Positions 1 through 9,396 of a stretch of 64,000 bases of DNA are shown in pieces. Origin of the DNA: Closterium sp. NIES-65 (Eukaryota; Streptophyta; Zygnematophyceae; Desmidiales; Closteriaceae). Within the stretch, counting starts at the first letter, position 1. The number at the start of each line of letters is the position of its first letter. Location of the stretch: the NCBI GenBank assembly GCA_948144175.1, contig CANXME010001452.1:372001-436000 (forward strand), given 5' to 3'. The translations under genes were made by a program, and so were the position numbers. Below the pieces are notes generated by a model, which saw only the letters and a program-made list of their open reading frames with translations, had not been told where the DNA came from and ran no database searches.

Positions 1-52
1 CGCCCCTCCTTCCTCGGACTGGCGAGTCACTTCCTTCTAGGCCACTGTAGTC

Positions 53-2893
53 GTGGCTACCCCCAGTGTTCTTACTTTTGATGCTGAGGGCCATGCCATT
101 GACTTTGAGGTCTGGGTCGATGACCTCCAGCTGTTCCTACAGTGCGATAGGGCAATCGGTCAATCCCTCTTTGACCTCACTTCTGGTGCCTCTCCTGCCC
201 CTGCTGCTGATGCTGACGCCACTGTTTGCTCACAATGGGCCACACGCGATGCTGCTGCTCGCCTTGCTGTGCGTCGCCACTTACCGACCACTGAGCGTGC
301 ACACTTTAGCCAGTACAAGAGTGCTCAGACCTTGTACGACGCTGTATTTGCACGCTACTCTTCCCCTGCCACTGCTGCACTGAGCCGCCTCATGCTACCG
401 TACCTCTTCCCTAACCTTGCTGCCTTTACCACAGTCGCTGACCTCATTACGCACCTCCGCACTAGTGACACTCGCTACCGCGCTGCGCTTCCTGCTGAGT
501 TCTGCGCCAAGAACCCCCCCCCCCCCCCATGTACATCACCCTCTACTTCATAGTCACCCGGCTCCCTGACTCTCTTCACGTAGTCAGGGACCACTTCCTC
601 TCATTTTTCCCCACCACTCTCACCGTTGACCTCCTCGAGAAGGGCCTCCTAGGAGCAAAGAAGAGCATAGTCGCTGTAGGAGCCTCTCGTGGTGACCCTC
701 GCACCCCCGTCTTTGAGGGGTCTTCCCCCTCCCCCCTCTTGCCCTCTGTTGCTTCTGCTGCTGCGGCCGACCTCGTTGGTTTCGAGTTGGTCGGTGCTGC
801 GCCTGCCCCTAGCGGGAGACGCCGCACCGGCAAGGGCAAGGGGGCCAAGGGCGCTGGAGGGGCTGGCAGGGGCGGTGGAGGTGGTGGTGGAGGCAGTGGA
901 GGGGGTGGGGGTGGTGGTGGGAGTGGTGGCGGTGGTGGAGATGTCGGTGGCAGCAGTGGTGGCGGAGGAGGCGGTGGCGGTGGCGGAGGTAGCGGAGGCG
1001 GTGGAGGCGGCGGAGGTAGCGGAGGCGGCGAAGGCGGCGGAGGCAGCGGAAGTGGAAGCGGCAGCAGTGGACCTGGTCGCGGCTCTTCGCAGAGGAGTGG
1101 CTCCGGTAGTGGTACGCGCCAGCAGCAGCAGCGCAGTTGTGAGACCCTGTCCCCTCAGCAGCTTCGTGAGTGATATGCTGCGCGTCAGCGCGGTGGGGGT
1201 ACGGGTCCCTGCACCTACGTTCTCCGCACCGGCGACCGCGCAGGTGAGTAGTGCGGGGGTGCGCACTCCACTCAGCGCTGCTTTGGCCGCCTGACGGACG
1301 CTTTGCGTCACTAGTTCCCTGAGGCCACTGAGATCCCTCGCTGGGGCGAGCTGTCTAGGGCTGGAGTAGCAATCTTTGACCTTGACTTTGATGCTATTCT
1401 TGATGCCATGTATGCTGTGACTATTAGTGATGAGGGTGACTGTTACCGGTGTTTTTCGCCCGACCCGGGCATTTAGACTGCTGCTCTAGGTACTGGTCAG
1501 GCTGCTGCTCTAGGTGCCAGCGAGGCTGCTGCTCTAGGTGCTAGTGCGTCTACTTCCTCAGGTGCTGGTGAGTCTGCTCTCTCAGGTACTTCGTCGGCTT
1601 CGGCCTCCCACACCTTCACCCTTGACTCGGGGGCTTCTCGCTCCTTCTTTCGCGACCTCACCACACTCACGCCGCTTGGTCAGCTAGTTGCAGTCTCTCT
1701 GGCAGACCCCTCTGGGGGTCCTGTCCTTGCTCACTTCTCCACTGTCCTCCCGTGTCCGGCGGCCCCCTCTGGCACCCTGTCTGGTCTGTACCTCCCCTCG
1801 TTCTCTACGAAATCAGTGAGTGGTGCTGACCTGCAGGATGCAGGGGTTCACCAGTTCACTCCTGCGAGCCAGCGGGTAACCCAATGCACGACGATCGGAC
1901 GGGCCGACACTTGGCCACGTTTACACATCGGCCGGGGTCAAGCCTGTACACACTAACCACTGAGTCTCCTCTAGTCAGTGCATCTCGTCAGGTAGCTGCG
2001 TCGGGTCAGGTGTTTGCTGCGGCATCCAGGTCTGGTCCTGAGTCTGCCCCCTACTCGTGTCGACTACTGTCTCACGAGACTCTCCTCTGGCACCACCGAC
2101 TTGGTCACCCCTCCCTGCTTCGTCTCCGAGGCATGGCCTCCCGTGTCCTTGTCTCTGGTCTTCCCCGGTCCCTCCCTCCCCTTCCTCCGGGGCCTGCCCC
2201 TACCTGCGTCCCCTGTGTTGAGGGGCGGCAGCGGGCTGCCCCTCACTCCTCCCAGTTTCCTCCGGCAGAGGCCCCGCTGCAGACGCTTCACATGGACGTG
2301 TGGGGCCCAGCCCGCGCCCGTGGCCAGGGTCACGAGAGCTACTTCCTGCTGGTGGTTGACGACTACTCGCGTTACACCACAGTCTTCCCCTTGCGCAGCA
2401 AGGGTGATGTCACTCAGGTGCTGATCGACTGGATCAGCGCATCTCGTCTCCAGCTCAGGCAGAGCTTCGGCTCGGACTTTCATGTTCTCCGTCTGCACTC
2501 TGACAAAGGCGGAGAGTTCTCCTCTGGCCTTCTGTGAGCCTACTGTCGTGCACGAGGCATCCGCCAGACCTTCACGCTTCCGGAATCTCCACAGCAAAAT
2601 GGGATTGCTAAGCGCCGCATTTGCATGGTCATGGACGTCGCCCGTACGTCCATGATGCATGCAGCTGCCCCCCATTTTCTGTGGCCGTTTGCGGTCAGGT
2701 ACGTGGCACATCAGATCAACCTTCAGCCCAGGGTCTCCATGCCGGAGACCTCCCCAGCTTTGCTGTGGACGGGGAAGGTTGGCGATGCGTCTGCGTTCCG
2801 TGTCTGGGGATCTCGGGCGTTTGTCCGCGACCTGTCTCCTCGTGCTGCTCCTTGCGTCTTCCTTGGCTTCCCCCCTGACGCGCCAGGGTGGCA
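53..2893 (+). pseudogene. gag-pol of element A, 5' part (Gag, protease, integrase core)
   Basis: The product would be the copia polyprotein. The start codon equivalent to ATG in B, E and F reads GTG at 53. The Gag N-terminus is followed by a run of 15 C (514-528) that shifts the frame, then a poly-Gly region (about 840-1080) and the C-x13-C-x3-H-x4-C knuckle (about 1210-1290). A protease Asp-Ser-Gly lies near 1623, a GAG-pre-integrase HHCC region around 2086-2220, and the integrase core around 2289-2620. Damage includes TGA at 1171-1173, TAG for CAG at 1249-1251 and 1312-1314, TAG at 1473-1475, TGA for CGA at 2535-2537, and frameshifts. The catalytic integrase Glu is replaced by Lys at 2610-2612. 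It cannot encode a working polyprotein. Confidence 0.92.
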
Positions 2894-2898
2894 GTTCT

Positions 2899-3777
2899 TG
2901 TTAGAAACTAAGGACGGAGTCAATGAAGATTAGGAGCCTAAATTTCTCAAAATCGTTGGCTTGAAATTCTGGACAGAATCGTCGAGTTCACAAGAAACGC
3001 CGTCGACGAAAAACGCATTGTCAAACCTTCACGAATTTCAGATATGTTGTAGCTCTATTCCATGGCTACAATTCCCAAGTTGAATTGTGTGATAAGGTGG
3101 AGTATTTCTCGAGTTATCAATTTTGGCGCACTAGGGGGTATGCTGCCACATGCTTAACTCAATAACAAATATAGTTCTCACAAGTTCCACAAAGTTACAC
3201 ACAAGAGAGTTAGGGTAGCACTAAACCAGGTAGGAGGGAAGAGGAGGACAAGAGGGAAGGTCCCAAGAGATTCCCCAACCAAGGAAACCCCATGCCACAC
3301 AATTCCCTTCCCCATAGGCAACCCCACTTTCACATTTGTCACTTTCCCAACTCATGCCATCCACCTCAACCCACTTGGCCACACTTGCCAACCTGGTTTG
3401 GCTTCACCCAACCACATGGCAGCATTCTACAGTGATGGGTTCGAATTCCCAACCCCCAAAAGTCTGTACCCCATATTGAGTCAACCCCACAGCTTCCCAT
3501 AGTCGCCACAACCGAAGTACAGAAAGCATACGAACTCCAACGTTCGTAACTTTCTTGATATTGCTCCGATCGCGACGATTCTTGGCTCGTCGGAAAGATC
3601 TTGAGCAGTGGAGTCACTTCAGATATCTGCTCAAGCCAAATAACATTCACACACACTCAGAAAATCCAAACCACAGAAAAACACAAATTCTTGCGCACGC
3701 TCATTTCACACATGCAACGCACGAACACATGATGGGAGGCAGACAGACGTGAATGCAAATGATAGCATCACATAACA
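2899..3777 (-). repeat. 3' LTR of Cop2
   Basis: The 879-bp copy begins TGTTAGAAAC on the plus strand and ends CATAACA. It matches 8514-9391 nearly base for base. The two visible differences are G versus T near 3086/8700 and an extra A in the GGAAAGATC stretch near 3595. In element orientation (minus) this is the downstream LTR. Confidence 0.96.
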
Positions 3778-3789
3778 AACTCCCCCTCT
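3778..3789 (-). other. Polypurine tract of Cop2
   Basis: On the minus strand the sequence AGAGGGGGAGTT directly abuts the 3' LTR. This is the expected place and composition for the primer of plus-strand DNA synthesis. Confidence 0.85.
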
Positions 3790-3834
3790 GGCTGCCAACC
3801 ATCATCCCACATGCCATAGCTCAAGCATGCACCC

Positions 3835-6800
3835 TCAATGCACACTCATCCCAGCAAGCTTCATGCCCTTCCAATGCTCAGATTCAGCCAGGCGCTTGGT
3901 GAGGATGTCAGCCGCCTGCTGATGGGTCTTCACAATCTCCAGCCGCACCTCCTTGTCCAGGAGCCTTCTCACCCAGTGCCACTTAGGCCTGATGTGTTTG
4001 GTCAGCCCATGAAGACAAGCATTCTTCGCAAGCTTCACCGCCGACTCATTGTCACAGAAAATCACAGTCGACTCGCTTTGACCAACCCAAATCTCCTCTA
4101 GCAAACGCCTCAGCCACACCACCTCCTTTGCCCCATGATGAAGGGCCATGTACTCTGTCTCACACGAGGACAGCCCCACCTCGTTCTGCTTCTTGCTGCG
4201 CCAGCTCACTGCACCACCTCCAAAGAGGCACACATAGCCTCCAATGCTGGTGCCATCCGTCTTCACTGAGTTGAAGCTAGCGTCGGTGTAGCAAGTCAAG
4301 CGCATCTCCCCCTTGCTCAAATCAGCTGCACCCCTCTGTAGCCTCTGTCGCACAGCACTGTACTCCAAACCCACTGATGCCGTTGCACTCACATAGCGGA
4401 CCAACCTCTTGGCCGCTTCCAGCTGCTCATGACTGGGGCGTGAAACCACACTGGCAAGCCTGGATGTTGCAAAGGCAATGTCAGGCCGTGTGTGGTTAGC
4501 CGCATAGTTGAGTGCCCCCACCATGGAGTGAAACAGCTTCCTGTCACTCTCTCCCACCACCTCCTCATCAGCACAGGGCTCTACGGTGAACCCTGAAGGC
4601 AGTGGGGTGGCTGGCTTCCCTCCATCTCGCAGCCCATACTTCTCGGCCAGCCCCTCACAATACTTCCTCTGGTGCAACCTCAACACTCCCTTGTCAAGGT
4701 CCCTCTCCACATGCATCCCCAGGTAGTACATCACGTCTCCCATCTTGGAGCACTTGAACTGCATTTCCAGCATCTCCTCCACACGCTCAATCATTGCAGA
4801 CGACTCAGAGAAGAGCAGTATGTCGTCCACATACACCAGGAGCATGAGAAACTGCTCCTTCTCTTGCAGCAGGAACAAGCTGTGATCGCACTCACTCTTC
4901 TTGAACCCCCCAGCCAGCAGTGTCTCCTCCAGTTTGTGGTACCATGCACGAGGAGCCTGCTTCAGGCCATAGATGGCCTTCTTCAGCCTGCACACCCTGC
5001 CGCTCCCATCATCCAACCCCTCAGGCTGCAGCATGTACAGCTCCTCCAGAATGACTCCATTGAGGAAGGCGGTGGTAATGTCCAGCTGCTTTACCCGCCA
5101 TCCACGGTATGCGGCCATCGCCAAAGACACTCTCAGTGTTGTGCCTTTTCCCACAGGAGCATAGAGCTCATCAAAATCCTTCCCCTTCGTCTGCTGGAAC
5201 CCCTTAGCGACAAGCCTTGACTTGTAGCGCGTCAGCTCCCCATCAGGTCCATACTTGTGCCTGAAGATCAGCTTCGAAGAGATTGCCTTCTTCCCAGGAG
5301 GCAGCTCACACAGCTCCCACGTCTCATTCTCCAGCAGTGAGTCGTACTCCTCCTTCACACTCTGCTTCCACTTCTCAGCATCGGGCCCACTCAAGGCCTC
5401 GGTAAGCGTCTTGGGCTCAGGGACGGCTGCCCAGTAGCAGTGCGCTATCTCCTCCTCATCACACTGCTCAGCCACACTCCCAGCCCGTACCACCTTCGGC
5501 TTCCCAAAGCTCGGATAGGTCAGCCGGTTAGGAGGGCGCACATCCCTCTTAGGACGGTCAGCCGTACGTGCGGCACCTCGTGGAGCATCTTGCTGCTGCT
5601 GCTGCGGCTGCTGCTGCTGCTGCTGCTGTTGCTGCTCCACCACCTCGGGTTCTCCCCCATCCTCAGTCACCCCAGAGATCTCCTCCTCTGAGATGGCAAC
5701 CTCCACTTGCCTCGAAGGCCGCTGCATCTCATCGGCCTCAACGATCAGCGGTGTCGTAGGAAGCTTCTGCTGCTGCTGCTTCCACTCCTTGTAGTACAAG
5801 GACTCCAGGAACTTCACGTCCCTTGACACAGTCAGCTGCTGGCTGGTCAAGTCCCATATGAGCCAGCCCTTGTGGTCCTTCGCAAGTCCCAAGTGCACAC
5901 CCCATCTTCCAGAAGCTTCCAACTTTCCCCTCTTCTCCTTCGGCACATGAAACACCACCATGCAGCCGTAGGCTCTCAGCATGTTGACTGCTGGTGCACT
6001 CCCATACCACTTGGTGTAAGGCACCCACTGCTTGTCCCCCACAGTTGCGAGCACCCTGTTCTTCACCACAACGACCTGCCGTAGTGCAGTCACCCAAAAC
6101 GGATCCGGCAGCCCTGCACGCCCAAGGAGAGTGCGAGCACCTTCCTGCAGGGTCCGGTTGAACCGCTCAGCCACGCCGTTCTGCTGAGGGTTGTAGGGCA
6201 CCGTGAGCTGATGCTGGATCCCCTTCTTCTTCAGCACCGCCTCAAAAACAGCGCCAATGAACTCTCCCCCATTGTCGGTGCGGATCACCTTCACTTTGTG
6301 TCCGCTCTCCCTTTGTGCTCTCGGCATCCACTCCTTGAGAACAGCCGCTGCCACCTCCCCCTTAGTCTTGAGAGGGTAGACCCACACCGCACGTGTGTGG
6401 TCATCCACAATGGTTAGGAAATAGCGGCTGCCCGAGAGAGAAGGGGCCCTCGTGGGGCCCACCACGTCCATGTGCACAAGTGCAAGTGGAGCCTTCGCTG
6501 GTCCCGTGCTGCTGCTGAAGGGAAACTTCGTGAACTTGGTCTCAAGGCATGTAGGGCAGCTCCCAATCTCCCTTGCTGCCCCCTTCACCTCCAATCCCTT
6601 CAGGTTCCCATCCTTCACCAATTTCTGCAGCATCGGAATGTTGATGTGGCACAACCTCTCGTGCCACGTCTCCCAATCGGCCTCACCACTCCCAGAAGAA
6701 GCCTTTGCCCATGCAGCTGTTGCATCCACACCAGCAAGCACCTCACCATGTGATTGCTGTGGCTGCTGCACCTTCTTGACTGCATCCAGGGCCCCAGCAG

Positions 6801-8292
6801 TTGGTGCAGTCTCCTCTCCTCCCGCAGTTGCTTTAGCCGCTGCCGCTGCCTTTGCCGTTGCTGGAGGTTTCCCATTCCAAGGGATGATGGGCAGCTGCCA
6901 CAGGTCCTTGATGCAGCTGCTCTTCTCCTCCAAATCCCACAGCAGCAACTTCCCAAGCTTGGCACGGCAGCTGGTTGGGCCGAACGTAACTTTGGCCTTG
7001 CTTTTTTGCAGCCGGCGCACAGAGAGGAGGTTAGCGGATAAACCTTCAACCAACAGCACATTTCCCAGCCCCACAAGCCCCCCATTAGCTCCCATAACCT
7101 TGGCATTCCCAACACCAATCACAGGGAGCAAGGCACCTGAAGCGGCAGCCACAAACTTTATCTTCCCAGGGGGCTTCACCTCATCAAGCAAATCTGCCCG
7201 TGGAGTCATGTGACTCGTGCAACCTGAATCGATCACCCAGTGAGTGAGGGGGTGCATCACAACCTTCCCAACTGAACCCACATCACCCCCACTCCCTTGC
7301 ACGTCCTCAACCATGAGGAACATACCAGGGTCGGCTTTACCTTGTGCACCATCACCTTGTGCACCTGAACCTTGCACAGCACCACCTCGTGCACGTTCAC
7401 CACTTGGCGGCTTCATGCCTGGAGGCGCCCATCCTTCAGGCCGGCTGAAACACTTGAACCATGGGTGTCCAGCCTTCTTGCAGTACCAGCACGCACCCTC
7501 CATTCGGGTACTCCCCTTGCCACCAGAGCTCCCATGCCCCTCGTTGTAGTCACCTCGGCCTCTTCCTCTGCCAAAGCCTCTCCCACGGCCTCGGCCTCTC
7601 CCTCCCCCTCTTCCTCTGCTGCCTCCTGCAGCTCCATACCCCTCAGCAGTTTTGTTGGCAGCACCACCTCCCATGTGGCGCCTGCGGAAGTCCTCCTGCA
7701 GGATCTGCTGCCGTAGCCACTCAGGCGTCCACTTGTCCTGCTGAACGTTGAGGGTGGGGATGAGGTTGTCCCACGAGTTGTCGAGCACCGAGATGATCTT
7801 GGTGCACTGCTGCATCTCCGACACCTTGCTGCCCGCCGCTGCCATCCTCGCATAGGTGTCCTTGATCTTGTCAAGGACCGGTTTCACATCGTCTCCCGCC
7901 TTCATGGAGAGAGCAGCCAGCTCCTTCTCCATTACGATCACCATCGGCAGCGTGTTGGGTTGTACCACATCGCGTAGCAGCTTCCACGCCTTAGGCCCGG
8001 AGTCGTCCAGCTCCACTAGGTCCTTGATATGCTGGAACATATCATTGTTGACCGATTGAAGGATTAGGTCGTACAGCACCGCGCTCTTCTCAATCCATTT
8101 GTCGCGGGCATCACCTTCCTCCGGCATCTTCTCTTCTCCCATCGCAAGTTTCAGCAGCTTGTAGCGCTTGAAAGCGCTCCGCATCCGCCCGCTCCATTCC
8201 TCGTAGTTGGAGCCGTCCAAAGCCTCGATCTTGGACGGTGGCGGTTCACTCTTCTTCTCAGCTGCTTCTCCACTCATCTCCTCTGCTCCCAA
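3835..8292 (-). CDS. Intact gag-pol polyprotein of Cop2 (1485 aa)
   Basis: This is one uninterrupted frame for the whole copia polyprotein. Residues ~20-210 are an alpha-helical UBN2/DUF4219-like Gag. An Arg-Gly-rich box spans ~222-258, followed by a CCHC knuckle (C268, C271, H276, C281). The aspartic protease motif is D355-S356-G357. The integrase zinc site is H543, H548, C578, C581, and the catalytic triad is D608, D672, E708. RT has the YVDD box near residue 1153, and RNase H has the CDNESAV motif near 1410. A Gln-rich spacer precedes RT. ATG at 8292 is the first in frame; ATG at 8277 is an alternative. The length fits full copia polyproteins. All catalytic residues I can check are present, so activity is plausible but unproven. 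Confidence 0.96.
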   Translation of the reverse strand: MGAEEMSGEAAEKKSEPPPSKIEALDGSNYEEWSGRMRSAFKRYKLLKLAMGEEKMPEEGDARDKWIEKSAVLYDLILQSVNNDMFQHIKDLVELDDSGPKAWKLLRDVVQPNTLPMVIVMEKELAALSMKAGDDVKPVLDKIKDTYARMAAAGSKVSEMQQCTKIISVLDNSWDNLIPTLNVQQDKWTPEWLRQQILQEDFRRRHMGGGAANKTAEGYGAAGGSRGRGGGRGRGRGRGFGRGRGRGDYNEGHGSSGGKGSTRMEGACWYCKKAGHPWFKCFSRPEGWAPPGMKPPSGERARGGAVQGSGAQGDGAQGKADPGMFLMVEDVQGSGGDVGSVGKVVMHPLTHWVIDSGCTSHMTPRADLLDEVKPPGKIKFVAAASGALLPVIGVGNAKVMGANGGLVGLGNVLLVEGLSANLLSVRRLQKSKAKVTFGPTSCRAKLGKLLLWDLEEKSSCIKDLWQLPIIPWNGKPPATAKAAAAAKATAGGEETAPTAGALDAVKKVQQPQQSHGEVLAGVDATAAWAKASSGSGEADWETWHERLCHINIPMLQKLVKDGNLKGLEVKGAAREIGSCPTCLETKFTKFPFSSSTGPAKAPLALVHMDVVGPTRAPSLSGSRYFLTIVDDHTRAVWVYPLKTKGEVAAAVLKEWMPRAQRESGHKVKVIRTDNGGEFIGAVFEAVLKKKGIQHQLTVPYNPQQNGVAERFNRTLQEGARTLLGRAGLPDPFWVTALRQVVVVKNRVLATVGDKQWVPYTKWYGSAPAVNMLRAYGCMVVFHVPKEKRGKLEASGRWGVHLGLAKDHKGWLIWDLTSQQLTVSRDVKFLESLYYKEWKQQQQKLPTTPLIVEADEMQRPSRQVEVAISEEEISGVTEDGGEPEVVEQQQQQQQQQPQQQQQDAPRGAARTADRPKRDVRPPNRLTYPSFGKPKVVRAGSVAEQCDEEEIAHCYWAAVPEPKTLTEALSGPDAEKWKQSVKEEYDSLLENETWELCELPPGKKAISSKLIFRHKYGPDGELTRYKSRLVAKGFQQTKGKDFDELYAPVGKGTTLRVSLAMAAYRGWRVKQLDITTAFLNGVILEELYMLQPEGLDDGSGRVCRLKKAIYGLKQAPRAWYHKLEETLLAGGFKKSECDHSLFLLQEKEQFLMLLVYVDDILLFSESSAMIERVEEMLEMQFKCSKMGDVMYYLGMHVERDLDKGVLRLHQRKYCEGLAEKYGLRDGGKPATPLPSGFTVEPCADEEVVGESDRKLFHSMVGALNYAANHTRPDIAFATSRLASVVSRPSHEQLEAAKRLVRYVSATASVGLEYSAVRQRLQRGAADLSKGEMRLTCYTDASFNSVKTDGTSIGGYVCLFGGGAVSWRSKKQNEVGLSSCETEYMALHHGAKEVVWLRRLLEEIWVGQSESTVIFCDNESAVKLAKNACLHGLTKHIRPKWHWVRRLLDKEVRLEIVKTHQQAADILTKRLAESEHWKGMKLAGMSVH

Positions 8293-8499
8293 TCAGAGGT
8301 TTCAGCTCCCCCTTTTGCTGGTCACAATGTAGATCCACAATATTTTCACAAGTGACGGCGCCAACGAAATTTCGGCAGAGTTTCCCCTTAGCGGAAGTCA
8401 CATCCAACCTCCAGAACTCCACTTAGGCACGCCCACAGGCCATGGTGGGTCTAGGAGGGTCTTCACACTTCAGTAGACTCCCCACAAGGTCCTTAATCA

Positions 8500-8511
8500 G
8501 CTCTGATACCA
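8500..8511 (-). other. Primer binding site of Cop2
   Basis: On the minus strand TGGTATCAGAGC lies 2 nt downstream of the 5' LTR. It matches the 3' end of initiator methionine tRNA, the usual primer in Ty1/copia elements. The ~200 bp between it and the gag ATG is the untranslated leader. Confidence 0.93.
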
Positions 8512-8513
8512 CT

Positions 8514-9391
8514 TGTTAGAAACTAAGGACGGAGTCAATGAAGATTAGGAGCCTAAATTTCTCAAAATCGTTGGCTTGAAATTCTGGACAGAATCGTCGA
8601 GTTCACAAGAAACGCCGTCGACGAAAAACGCATTGTCAAACCTTCACGAATTTCAGATATGTTGTAGCTCTATTCCATGGCTACAATTCCCAAGTTTAAT
8701 TGTGTGATAAGGTGGAGTATTTCTCGAGTTATCAATTTTGGCGCACTAGGGGGTATGCTGCCACATGCTTAACTCAATAACAAATATAGTTCTCACAAGT
8801 TCCACAAAGTTACACACAAGAGAGTTAGGGTAGCACTAAACCAGGTAGGAGGGAAGAGGAGGACAAGAGGGAAGGTCCCAAGAGATTCCCCAACCAAGGA
8901 AACCCCATGCCACACAATTCCCTTCCCCATAGGCAACCCCACTTTCACATTTGTCACTTTCCCAACTCATGCCATCCACCTCAACCCACTTGGCCACACT
9001 TGCCAACCTGGTTTGGCTTCACCCAACCACATGGCAGCATTCTACAGTGATGGGTTCGAATTCCCAACCCCCAAAAGTCTGTACCCCATATTGAGTCAAC
9101 CCCACAGCTTCCCATAGTCGCCACAACCGAAGTACAGAAAGCATACGAACTCCAACGTTCGTAACTTTCTTGATATTGCTCCGATCGCGACGATTCTTGG
9201 CTCGTCGGAAGATCTTGAGCAGTGGAGTCACTTCAGATATCTGCTCAAGCCAAATAACATTCACACACACTCAGAAAATCCAAACCACAGAAAAACACAA
9301 ATTCTTGCGCACGCTCATTTCACACATGCAACGCACGAACACATGATGGGAGGCAGACAGACGTGAATGCAAATGATAGCATCACATAACA
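8514..9391 (-). repeat. 5' LTR of Cop2
   Basis: The 878-bp LTR is nearly identical to 2899-3777. On the minus strand it reads TGTTATG...TCTAACA. It should carry the element promoter. The flanking GTTCT at 9392-9396 completes the TSD. Confidence 0.96.
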
Positions 9392-9396
9392 GTTCT

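Larger units (their letters stand above)
2899..9391 (-). mobile_element. Cop2: complete, apparently intact Ty1/copia element nested in A
   Basis: This 6.5-kb element is bounded by LTRs 2899-3777 and 8514-9391, has TG...CA ends, and is flanked by the 5-bp TSD GTTCT (2894-2898 and 9392-9396). Its insertion point lies in the integrase region of element A, and A resumes in register after the duplication. A primer binding site, a polypurine tract and a single open gag-pol frame are all present. The two LTRs differ by one substitution and one 1-bp indel over about 879 bp. It therefore looks recent and potentially autonomous. It belongs to a different copia lineage from A-F: long LTR, classical CCHC knuckle, different Gag. 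Confidence 0.97.

Noticed and set aside
9019-9270. Small minus-strand frame repeated at 3366-3656
   Set aside because: It lies within the LTRs of Cop2 and is repeated only because the LTR is duplicated.
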